NCBI GenBank assembly: GCA_009773635.1
Contig: WSYC01000006.1
Coordinates: 1 to 49,651 of the forward strand
Length of the DNA stretch: 49,651 nucleotides
Source: Beijerinckiaceae bacterium
GTDB lineage: Bacteria > Pseudomonadota > Alphaproteobacteria > Rhizobiales > Beijerinckiaceae
Reading direction: 5' to 3'
Position 1 is the stretch's first letter, and every line of letters begins with the position of its first letter. Shown here piece by piece: positions 35,491 to 43,595 of this stretch. Position numbers and translations under genes: made by a program. The notes under the pieces were generated by a model that worked only from the letters and a program-made list of their open reading frames with translations, searched no databases and was not told where the DNA came from.

Positions 35491-36366
35491 ATGGCCGCGT
35501 TTTTCATGACTTCCTTTCTTGGAAAGACCCGTTCCACAGCCGCCGCCTCGCGCCGCTTCGGTGCGGGCATGGCGACGATGGCGCTCTCGTTCCTGCTGGC
35601 AGCCTGCTCGACGGGCGGCACCTTCGAGGCCGCGCATTACCCGCTGAAGAGCGACGCGAAGCCGCATCCGGGCGTGGTGCGGGCGCACAAGTTTCCGATC
35701 CACGGCATCGATATCTCGAAGTGGCAGGGCGAGATCGACTGGGTCGAGGTGAAGCGGGCCGGCACCGCCTTCGCCTATATCAAGGCGACGGAGGGGGGTG
35801 ATCATCTCGATGAGCGCTTCCATGCCAACTGGGCGGGCGCGCGCGCGGCAGGTGTTCCGCGCGGGGCGTATCATTTCATGTTCTGGTGTCGCTCCGCCGA
35901 GGAACAGGCTGCCTGGTTCAAGCAGAATGTGCCGCGCGATGCGGATGCATTGCCGCCGGTGCTCGATGCCGAGTGGAACGGCCATTCGAAAACCTGCCCG
36001 AAGCGGATCGACCCCGCGCTCGCCCGGCAGAAAATCGCTATCCTGCTCAAGGCGATGCGCGAGCATACCGGCAAGAAGCCGATCATCTACACCGATATTC
36101 CCTTCCACGCCGATGTGCTCGAAGGGCAGCATCTCGACCATGATTTCTGGCTGCGTTCGGTGGCAGCAGAGCCGCACGAGAAATACAATTCGCGCAACTG
36201 GAAGCTCTGGCAGTTCACGACCACCGGGCGCATTCCGGGCATCAAAGGCGCGGTGGATCGCAACGCGTTCGCGGGGACACGGCAGGACTGGACGCGCTTT
36301 CTGGCCCAGAACGGCGTGATCTCGCGGCAGGTCGCGTCAGCGGAAGAGACGAGGGGCGAGGAATAG
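35491..36366 (+). CDS. GH25 lysozyme-like lipoprotein
   Basis: GH25 enzymes cut the glycan strands of peptidoglycan. From the ATG at 35491 the product has 291 aa. A lipoprotein signal ends in LLAACS, giving a lipidated Cys, so it should be anchored to the envelope. The domain starts at HGIDISKWQGEIDW with the conserved Asp, has AYIKATEGG, GAYHFMFW and the catalytic pair in VLDAEWNGH, and ends near GAVDRNAF. It begins one base after the GGDEF-EAL stop, suggesting a shared transcript. ATG at 35506 is an alternative start. Confidence 0.9.
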   Translation: MAAFFMTSFLGKTRSTAAASRRFGAGMATMALSFLLAACSTGGTFEAAHYPLKSDAKPHPGVVRAHKFPIHGIDISKWQGEIDWVEVKRAGTAFAYIKATEGGDHLDERFHANWAGARAAGVPRGAYHFMFWCRSAEEQAAWFKQNVPRDADALPPVLDAEWNGHSKTCPKRIDPALARQKIAILLKAMREHTGKKPIIYTDIPFHADVLEGQHLDHDFWLRSVAAEPHEKYNSRNWKLWQFTTTGRIPGIKGAVDRNAFAGTRQDWTRFLAQNGVISRQVASAEETRGEE

Positions 36367-36368
36367 GA

Positions 36369-36400
36369 CTGAACGAAGGAGGGCCTCAAGCCTCGTTCAG
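36369..36400. terminator. Hairpin between converging genes
   Basis: CTGAACGAAGG (36369-36379) pairs with CCTCGTTCAG (36391-36400) with one bulged A. It overlaps the last codons of the minus-strand acetyltransferase gene and lies 3 bp after the lysozyme gene. Without a T-run it is a possible bidirectional terminator only. Confidence 0.45.
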
Positions 36401-37510
36401 ACCGTAACCACGCCAGACACCGAAGGGGCCAATCAGTCCTAGCCATCTGGATATTGCGCTGGTTTGAGTGCCGGGCACCAAGCCGAGAAGATAGCGCCCG
36501 ACCCGCTCTTCCTGTCGCCAGCGATGGCGAATCGGATGATCCATGGCTGCACAAGAATCAAGGCGCGACAGTGGCCCGCCGCCGGTCGCGAGACTGATCG
36601 ACATCCCGTCCAGCAAGGTGCCCACGCCTAAAGTCGCGAACTCCTCATCATATGTGCTCTTGAGGGCATAGCCGACCCCGCCGGCAACAAGATTGACCGA
36701 AATTGCAATTGGTTTGCCGTCAAGCTGCAACATTTCGTAGATCGTTTCGCCGAAGCCGGGCTCCGGCAGCAGTGCAGCCTTGGCAAAAGCAAGTGTGTCC
36801 GGGTGTGACGCAAGGGCTGTATCCCTTTTTCCCTTCCAGCCTCGCGCCTCAAGGGCGAGAAAAGCTTCCAGAACCTGCGAGGCCTCCGGTTCGGCGCTGC
36901 CGATGCGGCGATATTGCACACTGCCGAGTGCTTCAAGGCGCTTCAGGCGTGAGCGTTCGGCGGAACGGGTGTTTTTCTTCCAAAGACGGGTACGATAGTC
37001 GCCCATATTCAATGCAGTCTCGACTGCCGCCCGCACGCGCCCGTCGACCCGATGAATATCCAGCCCGCGCGTTTTCGCGTGGGCGCGCAAAAGGCAGGCG
37101 AAAGGACGATTTTCCGGGATCATCGGAATGAGGAGCCGCTTTGAGTTGCGGGCAAGCTGGTCCAACGCCGCCTTTAGGATGGCATCCGCATCGCCGTAGC
37201 GGATCAAGGGGGTCGTCAGGCAGGTGTAGGGATTGCGGTAGAGCGCAAGTGCGCCGAACGGCAGGCCGTCACGCAAGTGCGGCTTCTCCAACGGGAAAAC
37301 CCCGCAAAGGCGGCTGTCATCGATTTTGTCGCGGACGACAAGACAATGGATTTCGCGTTTTGGACGGAGATGGGTTTGTGCCGTCAGAAAATCCGGTTCG
37401 TAGAACGGATTTGGCTCCAGCGATTCACGCGCAAGATCTGCCCAGCCATCCCGTTCGCGGATGAGGGCGTCAAGCGTCATGATCAGGGCTTCGAAGCGCC
37501 TCTCGCTCAT
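36386..37510 (-). CDS. BioF2-type (CelD/FemAB-like) acetyltransferase
   Basis: The 374-aa product has the double GNAT layout of the BioF2-like family: NPFYEPDFL near the N-terminus, NMGDYRTRLWKKNTRSAERSRLKRLEALG in the middle and the C-terminal FLALEARGWKGKRDTAL followed by LDGKPIAISVNLVAGGVGYALKSTYDEEFATLGVGTLL. Such proteins often lie in exopolysaccharide gene sets, where they may acylate sugars. The start overlaps the stop of the upstream flippase gene (ATGA), so the two are translated together, which supports a polysaccharide role. Substrate unknown. Confidence 0.82.
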   Translation of the reverse strand: MSERRFEALIMTLDALIRERDGWADLARESLEPNPFYEPDFLTAQTHLRPKREIHCLVVRDKIDDSRLCGVFPLEKPHLRDGLPFGALALYRNPYTCLTTPLIRYGDADAILKAALDQLARNSKRLLIPMIPENRPFACLLRAHAKTRGLDIHRVDGRVRAAVETALNMGDYRTRLWKKNTRSAERSRLKRLEALGSVQYRRIGSAEPEASQVLEAFLALEARGWKGKRDTALASHPDTLAFAKAALLPEPGFGETIYEMLQLDGKPIAISVNLVAGGVGYALKSTYDEEFATLGVGTLLDGMSISLATGGGPLSRLDSCAAMDHPIRHRWRQEERVGRYLLGLVPGTQTSAISRWLGLIGPFGVWRGYGLNEA

Positions 37511-38886
37511 GCCGCCTCACGCGCGGCGGGCAACCCGAAAAGGCTCAATCCGAGATACCGCCTGAGGCCAAGCACCAGCATCAGGTTGGCGGCAACAATC
37601 CCGCCTGCCGCGGAAAGCGCCGCGCCAACAGCCTGCATGTCCCGCGTCAGCAGCAGGCAGAGGATCGCCATCACCAGCGCGCCGATGGCATTGGCGCGCC
37701 AGACGACATCAGGGTGGCCGGCCATGCCGAGCGCGTCTTCCGCCGGACCGATGGCGAGGCGAAGCGCGCCAGCGGCCAGAAGGATCTGGGTCGGCACCAC
37801 CGCTTCGGCAAACGCGGGGCCAAACAGCATCATGATCAGCGGCGCGGCAAGGATCAGCATCAGCGCCGCGAGCAGGCCGGGGCCGAGGGTCAGGCGACGC
37901 GCTTCGGCGTAAAGTGTCCGGAGCGCGGGGGCTTCCGGGGTCGTGCCATCGGTATTCACGGCGCGCGCGAAGCGATGGCCGAACGCCGCACCAACGGCGA
38001 AATCGATCAATCCGAGCAAGGAGGCGATGCGTGTTGCCGCGAAATAAAGCCCGACCGCGCTCGCCGGGGCCATCAGGCCGAGCACGATGAGATCGATGTT
38101 CTGGCGTGCCAGCAGCGCGAGATCCGACAGCAAAGTCGGCCGTGCCGCTGTCATCCAGTCGCGGAAGGCATAGGCCGGAGGCGCAAGCGGAAGCGTTGTG
38201 CGCAATTTTCCGGCGATCAGCAGCACCTGCACCAACGCCGCGACGAGCGTGGCCACGAGCGCCGCCAGCATCGCGATTTCGGCGTTGATCCTGGTTCCGA
38301 TCGCCAGCGCGAAAAGCAGGATAACGATGATCGCCCCCTGCCGGATGATGTAGGGCGGAACGAGCGCGCGGATCGTCCAGCCCTGCGAACGCGCCACGCC
38401 TTCCATGAAATCGGTCAGCGCGAAGAAAGGCAATGCGATCAGCCCGATGGCCAGAACATGCGTGCACAGCTCGCCATAGCCGCGCTCAACGAGCGGCGAG
38501 GCCGCGAACAGCAGCATCGCCATCGCGAGGCTGCCGCCAAGGCTCGCCATGATCCCGGCGCGCAGAAATCCCTGCGCCAGCCCATGTTGCCCCTGTTGAT
38601 GATATTGCGCGAGAAAGCGCACGCCGATCTGCCCGAACCCGAGGGTGGCGATGAAGCCGCCGATGGTCACGAGGCTCCAGGAAAAGCTGAACGTGCCGTA
38701 ATCCGCCGCGCCGAGGCTGCGGGCGAGCACGATCTGGAGGAGATAGGCGAGCCCGGCAGCCCCCAGCCGCACGCCGAGCGCGCTGGCCGCTGCGCCATGT
38801 TGCGAGACAAGCCGCAGCACGGCTTGCGCGATGCGCGCAGCCTGCGGCTTCTCCCCCTCCACTCCGGCTTCCGGTGCGCCCGCCAT
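37507..38886 (-). CDS. Polysaccharide flippase (Wzx/MATE-like membrane protein)
   Basis: The 459-aa product is very hydrophobic with about twelve to fourteen membrane segments and starts the pattern LGVRLGAAGLAYLLQIVLARSLGAADYGTFSFSWSLV, the classical N-terminus of oligosaccharide flippases. GFGQIGVRFLAQYHQQG follows. It would move lipid-linked sugar units across the inner membrane. The ATG at 38886 is preceded by AAGGAAGGAAATGGC. It overlaps the downstream acetyltransferase gene by 4 bp. No glycosyltransferase is nearby. Confidence 0.87.
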   Translation of the reverse strand: MAGAPEAGVEGEKPQAARIAQAVLRLVSQHGAAASALGVRLGAAGLAYLLQIVLARSLGAADYGTFSFSWSLVTIGGFIATLGFGQIGVRFLAQYHQQGQHGLAQGFLRAGIMASLGGSLAMAMLLFAASPLVERGYGELCTHVLAIGLIALPFFALTDFMEGVARSQGWTIRALVPPYIIRQGAIIVILLFALAIGTRINAEIAMLAALVATLVAALVQVLLIAGKLRTTLPLAPPAYAFRDWMTAARPTLLSDLALLARQNIDLIVLGLMAPASAVGLYFAATRIASLLGLIDFAVGAAFGHRFARAVNTDGTTPEAPALRTLYAEARRLTLGPGLLAALMLILAAPLIMMLFGPAFAEAVVPTQILLAAGALRLAIGPAEDALGMAGHPDVVWRANAIGALVMAILCLLLTRDMQAVGAALSAAGGIVAANLMLVLGLRRYLGLSLFGLPAAREAA

Positions 38887-39102
38887 GCCATTTCCTTCCT
38901 TGCGCGAGCATAGGCAGGAGTGTTCATTGGTCGGTTAAGGCCCGGGCCGAAACACGCGGGAGGGTTAGCGTCTTCTGAATGACGGAAGCCATGTCCGGAT
39001 TGTGCTAGGTCCGCGCTGGAAATCTGGCGCGAATTATGTCAGTTATGCTGTCGTATTTTGATGTCGGTTCAGAACAAGAATGCCAGAAACGGGAGTGGAA
39101 CG

Positions 39103-40275
39103 ATGATCCCCAATGCCGCGAAGCCCTTCAATTTCGACCTTGGCGAAACCGCGGATGCAATCCGCGAGAGCGTCGCGGATTTCGCGCAGGACAAGATCGC
39201 GCCACTCGCCGCCAAGATCGACAAGGAAGACTGGTTCCCGCGCCATCTCTGGCCGGAAATGGGCGCGCTCGGTCTGCACGGTATTACCGTGCCGGAAGAG
39301 GAGGGCGGCACCGGCCTCGGTTATCTCGAACACGTCGTCGCGATGGAGGAAATCAGCCGCGCCTCGGCCTCGGTGGGCCTGAGTTATGGCGCGCATTCGA
39401 ACCTCTGCGTCAACCAGCTTCGGCGCTGGGGCAATGCGGAGCAGAAGGCGCGCTACCTGCCCAAGCTCATCTCCGGCGAGCACCTCGGCGCGCTCGCGAT
39501 GTCTGAGCCGGGCGCGGGGTCCGATGTCGTCTCGATGAAGCTCCGGGCGGAGCGGAAGGGCGACCGCTACATCCTCAACGGCACGAAGATGTGGATTACC
39601 AACGGCCCCACTGCCGAGACGCTGATCGTCTATGCGAAAACCGACCCGGATGCCGGTCCGAAGGGGATTTCAGCCTTCATCATCGAGCGCGGCTTCAAGG
39701 GGTTCTCTGTCGCGCAGAAGCTCGACAAGCTCGGCATGCGCGGCTCGGAAACCGGCGAACTCGTGTTTCAGGATTGCGAGGTGCCGGTTGAAAATCGCCT
39801 GTCAGACGAGGGCAAGGGCGTCAATATCCTGATGTCCGGCCTCGATTACGAGCGCTCGGTGCTCGCCGCCGGGCCGCTTGGCATCATGCAGGCGTGCATG
39901 GATGTGGTGATGCCCTATATCCACGAGCGCAGGCAGTTCGGCCGCTCGATCGGCGAGTTCCAGCTCGTGCAGGGCAAGGTCGCGGACATGTATGTCGGCA
40001 TGAACGCCTGCAAGGCGTATGTTTATGCCGTTGCCAAAGCCTGCGATCGCGGCGAGACGACGCGCGAGGATGCGGCGGGTGCGATCCTCTACGCCGGCGA
40101 GAAGGCGACGATGATGGCGCTCGACGCGATTCAGCTGCTGGGCGGCAACGGTTATATCAACGAATATCCCACCGGTCGGCTGCTGCGCGATGCGAAGCTC
40201 TATGAGATCGGCGCGGGGACAAGCGAGATCCGCCGGATGCTGATCGGCCGGGAACTGTTCTCGAAGGGGACTTGA
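39103..40275 (+). CDS. ivd: Isovaleryl-CoA dehydrogenase
   Basis: The enzyme oxidises isovaleryl-CoA to 3-methylcrotonyl-CoA in leucine degradation, passing electrons to ETF. The 390-aa product is an acyl-CoA dehydrogenase with [11 protein letters not shown] and the FAD-binding WITNGP. The catalytic base is Glu250 in [19 protein letters not shown]; the glutamate at this position, not near the C-terminus, is the mark of isovaleryl-CoA dehydrogenases. The C-terminus has [16 protein letters not shown] at 39103 with GGGAGTGG before it; the open frame extends to 39058. mccB, the next step, lies 3.3 kb downstream. Confidence 0.93.
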   Translation: MIPNAAKPFNFDLGETADAIRESVADFAQDKIAPLAAKIDKEDWFPRHLWPEMGALGLHGITVPEEEGGTGLGYLEHVVAMEEISRASASVGLSYGAHSNLCVNQLRRWGNAEQKARYLPKLISGEHLGALAMSEPGAGSDVVSMKLRAERKGDRYILNGTKMWITNGPTAETLIVYAKTDPDAGPKGISAFIIERGFKGFSVAQKLDKLGMRGSETGELVFQDCEVPVENRLSDEGKGVNILMSGLDYERSVLAAGPLGIMQACMDVVMPYIHERRQFGRSIGEFQLVQGKVADMYVGMNACKAYVYAVAKACDRGETTREDAAGAILYAGEKATMMALDAIQLLGGNGYINEYPTGRLLRDAKLYEIGAGTSEIRRMLIGRELFSKGT

Positions 40276-40283
40276 GAAAGCCC

Positions 40284-41447
40284 CTACTTCGTCAACCGCG
40301 TCAGCTTGTTCTGGTAACGGACGGCCATCACGTCGGCGATCTTGCTGATCATGTTGGTATTGCCGTCGTTGAGCGTGCCGCCGCACATGTAGCCGGCAAG
40401 CCCGCGTGCCATGGCCCAGGAGGTCCTGCTGCACAGGCCGAAGTGCACCAGCAGCTTGTTTTTCTGGTCGATGGTTGCGGCAGTGTTCCACTTGGCGCGG
40501 AAGTCCGTCTCTGTGCGCGGCATGTTCGCGGGGTATTGCCCGGAATTGATCGAGTTCTTGTGCGGAACCGGCAGGGCATCCGCATCCGACCACAACACGA
40601 TCACCGGATAGACCTCGTCGGCCTTGTAGGCGGTGTTGGGGATGGAGGCACCTTTCACGAACCAGGTCGAACTCATGCCTTCGTTGATGCATTCGTAGCC
40701 GGATTCCGGCAGATCGCCGCCACCGGAGGCCGGCTGCGAGCCGACGAAGGTCTCGAGTTCGGTCTTCTTGTCGGGCATGACCATGAAATCCGATTTCACC
40801 ATCGCCACCGGGTTCTGATACCAGCCCCAGCCCGGATAATAGGTCTTCTTGCCGTTATCGACCGCGAAATCGCGGTAGAACACAACCCGGATGCGGGTGT
40901 AATCGAAGCTTTCGAGTCCGCGTGTCTTCAGCGCATTGTTGAGATCGGTCGAGAAATTCTGCGCCCTGGCCTTTACGCTGTTGATCGTGTTCTGCATCGA
41001 GCCGGTAGCGTCGATGCACATCGCGACATCCAGCACCCGGCGGATGGTTTCCTTCGCGACGAGCGCGGTTGCCTTGACGCTGATCGTCGAGGTGCCGAAA
41101 TCGAGCATCGTCACCATCGGCTTGATGGTGGCGGTGGCGGTGACTTCCACAAGCCCGTCCTTGACCTCGACACTGACCGTGGCCTCGGGCAGTTTCTGGG
41201 CGGTAATCAGGGTGGCAAACCAGTCTTTCGCGCGCGTCTTGCGGGTCTCGTCGGTGTCGAGCGTCGAGGCTGTCGCGCCGGAGAGCGCGGCGGCATCCGC
41301 GATGGACTGGTAGGAGGAACGCTTGTTCGCGGAATCCGTATAGTTCACGGCAAGGCCGAAGGTGGCCAGCATCGGAATCATCGAAATGGCCATCATGACC
41401 GCGGTCGCGCCGCGCTGGTCGGATGAAAATTGACGAAGGAGCGACAT
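40284..41447 (-). CDS. TadG-like pilus assembly protein with vWA-type domain
   Basis: The 387-aa product has the TadE/TadG N-terminus (FSSDQRGATAVMMAISMIPMLATFGLAVNY), an RGATAV start typical of Tad pseudopilins with one membrane helix. After ~130 residues a von Willebrand A-like domain begins at LDVAMCIDATGSMQNTINSVK, where the metal site reads DATGS in place of the usual DxSGS. The mature part faces the periplasm. The other tad genes are not in the window. The gene faces the ivd gene tail to tail, 8 bp apart. Confidence 0.85.
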   Translation of the reverse strand: MSLLRQFSSDQRGATAVMMAISMIPMLATFGLAVNYTDSANKRSSYQSIADAAALSGATASTLDTDETRKTRAKDWFATLITAQKLPEATVSVEVKDGLVEVTATATIKPMVTMLDFGTSTISVKATALVAKETIRRVLDVAMCIDATGSMQNTINSVKARAQNFSTDLNNALKTRGLESFDYTRIRVVFYRDFAVDNGKKTYYPGWGWYQNPVAMVKSDFMVMPDKKTELETFVGSQPASGGGDLPESGYECINEGMSSTWFVKGASIPNTAYKADEVYPVIVLWSDADALPVPHKNSINSGQYPANMPRTETDFRAKWNTAATIDQKNKLLVHFGLCSRTSWAMARGLAGYMCGGTLNDGNTNMISKIADVMAVRYQNKLTRLTK

Positions 41448-41765
41448 TGTGTGTTCCTAGCTGAAGGAATGGCAGGATACTAAATGCACGCAAAAGTTGT
41501 GCAACGTTTAAGCGGATGCACGATAGTTGATCCTTCCGCACCGATGCTGGCAGCCGTTGCGGCACCGATCACGCGGAAGTCCCGCGCCGCTCTCGATATT
41601 CCGCTGAATTCCCGCAGTCTGATCATATAACCCTCATCGCATGGTTCGTGCGATCCGGGGCCAATGTCTCCGGTCAGGGTTGCGGAACGCCTAAGATAAT
41701 CCGCCATGCGTGCAATACTTCAGGAAGTGCTCAATAAATGATTGCGCAAATACGGAAGTCGGCGA
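41448..41765. other. Non-coding gap upstream of the TadG-like gene
   Basis: 318 bp without a convincing gene. It must hold the promoter of the TadG-like gene on the minus strand. Seen in it are a 6-bp inverted repeat ATCGCA/TGCGAT near 41635-41655 and CTTCCGC/GCGGAAG arms near 41536-41578. No clear promoter was recognised. Confidence 0.4.
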
Positions 41766-42041
41766 TCAGTCCTCGTGCGCGGCGCCGAGCCGGTAGACGC
41801 CCTTGAAGGCTTCCGGATCGGCCGGTTTGCCCTTGCGGTAGATCACCAGGCGGCCTTCCTGTGCGAGGCGAACGGCGATCTTGCGGATCGGCAGCATCAA
41901 CGGTCCCCAGTTGTCAGGGTGACTGCCAACCAGTGCGCGTGCGACATCGGACGGGCAGAGCGTCTTGCCTGGTCCATGCTCGGCGATCAGCGAGAGCATG
42001 CGGGCTTCAAGGTGGGCGAGGTCGGGCGGGGCGCTTGTCAT
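41766..42041 (-). CDS. DUF3253 domain protein
   Basis: The 91-aa product from the ATG at 42041 shows the DUF3253 pattern: ARMLSLIAEHGPGKTLCPSDVARALVG, NWGPLMLPIRKIAVRLAQEGRLVIYRKGKP and FKGVYRLG. This is a winged-helix-like small domain whose function is not known. The open frame reaches back to 42122. The ribosome site is weak. It is the nearest gene to the rhodanese gene and diverges from it. Confidence 0.82.
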   Translation of the reverse strand: MTSAPPDLAHLEARMLSLIAEHGPGKTLCPSDVARALVGSHPDNWGPLMLPIRKIAVRLAQEGRLVIYRKGKPADPEAFKGVYRLGAAHED

Positions 42042-42276
42042 CTTGAACGAGGTGGCCGGATGCGGCGCGGTCGTCAAGCCCTCTTGTTGCAAGGAGCGGA
42101 ACCGGCAACCGGATGTGCGCATTCCAAGGCGGCCCGGCGCCGGGGATTGCAGCCAAATGGCCCGGATTCAGCTCATCGCGCGAGGTTGATGGTGAAAAGC
42201 TTGATTTGGCAAGCCAAGTTCGATTGCCTGACTGCCCTGAGTGGTTACAACTCACACGGGCTTTAATCGATTCGGA

Positions 42277-42723
42277 GTGTCGAGCTTGGCGCAGAAGATC
42301 ACGAAGGGCATCAAGGCTTTGCTGGAAGAAGCCAATGCCGCCGTTCGGACCTTGTCGGTCGATGAGGCCAAGGCGCTGGCGGGGCGGGAGGATGTCCAGT
42401 TCGTCGATCTTCGTGATCCTCGCGAACTGGAGCGGGAAGGGCGGATGTCCGGTGCCTTCCACTGCCCGCGCGGCATGCTGGAATTCTGGATCGATCCGGA
42501 AAGCCCCTACGCCAAGCCGCAGTTCCAGCAGGACAAGACTTATGTGTTTTTCTGCGCGGGAGGCTGGCGCTCGGCACTGGCCGCGCGTGCAGCCCAGGAG
42601 ATGGGCTTGACGCCTGTCGCGCATATTGAAGGTGGATTTGGCGCCTGGAAGAAATCCGGGGGGGCGTTTGATCCGCCGCAGGCCAAGGACCCGCCGCAGG
42701 CCAAGAACGAGGAGAAGTCGTAA
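42277..42723 (+). CDS. Single-domain rhodanese
   Basis: Rhodaneses transfer sulfur through a cysteine persulfide. The 148-aa product has VQFVDLRDPRELEREG and the active-site loop FFCAGGWRSA with Cys93; the loop C-A-G-G-W-R is of normal length. GTG at 42277 is the proposed start; TTG at 42286 and GTG at 42241 are alternatives. The C-terminus has a short repeat (DPPQAKDPPQAKNEEKS). It overlaps the GST start by one base, so the two are probably coexpressed. Confidence 0.87.
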   Translation: MSSLAQKITKGIKALLEEANAAVRTLSVDEAKALAGREDVQFVDLRDPRELEREGRMSGAFHCPRGMLEFWIDPESPYAKPQFQQDKTYVFFCAGGWRSALAARAAQEMGLTPVAHIEGGFGAWKKSGGAFDPPQAKDPPQAKNEEKS

Positions 42724-43436
42724 TGGCGAGCACAAACATCGGCGCGCAGCCCAAGTTTCCACCGAAGCTGACGCTGGTCATCGGCAACAAGAACTATTCG
42801 TCATGGTCGCTCCGGCCCTGGCTCGCCATGGCTGCGAAAGGCGTTCCTTTCGCGGAGGTGCTGATCCCGCTCGATCATCCGAACACCCGCCAGCAGGTGC
42901 TGCAATATTCGCCGACCGGGCTCGTTCCGGCGCTGAAATTCGGCAATCTTCTGCTTTGGGAGTCGCTGGCGATCATTGAATACGTCGCCGACAAGCATCC
43001 CGAGGCCAATCTCTGGCCGGAAGAGCAGGAATACCGCGCCATCGCGCGCAGCCTTGCCGCCGAGGTGCATTCCGGCTTCCAGGCGCTGCGCCAGCAATGC
43101 CCGATGAACCTGCGCCGCCGCGCTGCGAGCCGGATCACACCTGCCGCCGAGGCTGATGTCATGCGCCTGATGAATTACTGGCGGCGTTTTCGCATGGAAG
43201 CCGGCGGTTCCGGCGCGTTTCTCTTCGGTGAATTCGGCGCGGTGGATGCGATGTTCGCGCCGCTCGCGACTCGCATCCGCAGCTATGAGATTCAGGTCGA
43301 TCGCGTGGCGAATGAATACATTGATGCGATCCTCAACCTGCCCGCCTATCAGAAATGGCATCAGGCTGCGGTTGCGGAACCCTGGAAGATCGCCTCCGTC
43401 GACAACATCGACAAGCTGCGCGGGACGATGCGCTAG
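42723..43436 (+). CDS. Glutathione S-transferase family protein
   Basis: The 237-aa product has an N-terminal thioredoxin-like domain (TLVIGNKNYSSWSLRPWLAMAAKGVPFAEVLIPL) with Ser in SSWS as the likely catalytic residue, the cis-Pro loop SPTGLVPAL and ESLAIIEYVADKHP, the glutathione-binding ES motif. A helical C-terminal domain follows. The ATG at 42723 overlaps the rhodanese stop (TAATG). Substrate unknown. Confidence 0.9.
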   Translation: MASTNIGAQPKFPPKLTLVIGNKNYSSWSLRPWLAMAAKGVPFAEVLIPLDHPNTRQQVLQYSPTGLVPALKFGNLLLWESLAIIEYVADKHPEANLWPEEQEYRAIARSLAAEVHSGFQALRQQCPMNLRRRAASRITPAAEADVMRLMNYWRRFRMEAGGSGAFLFGEFGAVDAMFAPLATRIRSYEIQVDRVANEYIDAILNLPAYQKWHQAAVAEPWKIASVDNIDKLRGTMR

Positions 43437-43531
43437 GCAGGTGTCAAGACTGTCGGTTGACAGAGCCCGGAGAAATATTATTGCGCCAGACTCTGATTGG
43501 CGTTGAAACAGCCATCAGAACCGGGAATATG

Positions 43532-43562
43532 AGCGCGGATTCCATGCGGGATCCGCGCTTTT
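43532..43562 (+). terminator. Rho-independent terminator upstream of mccB
   Basis: AGCGCGGAT (43532-43540) and ATCCGCGCT (43551-43559) form a 9-bp perfect stem that can be extended inwards, followed by TTTTGTTT. It ends the rhodanese-GST transcript, so mccB is likely to have its own promoter in a very short stretch or to be read through. Confidence 0.75.
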
Positions 43563-43595
43563 GTTTATGCCGGCTCCGTTGTTCAAGAGGTTTCG

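Noticed and set aside
37714-38913. 399-aa open frame antisense to the flippase gene
   Set aside because: The minus-strand flippase has membrane segments and a good ribosome site; the plus-strand product is a low-complexity shadow.
40272-41426. 384-aa open frame antisense to the TadG-like gene
   Set aside because: The minus strand shows a TadE/TadG N-terminus and vWA motif; the plus-strand product is a shadow.
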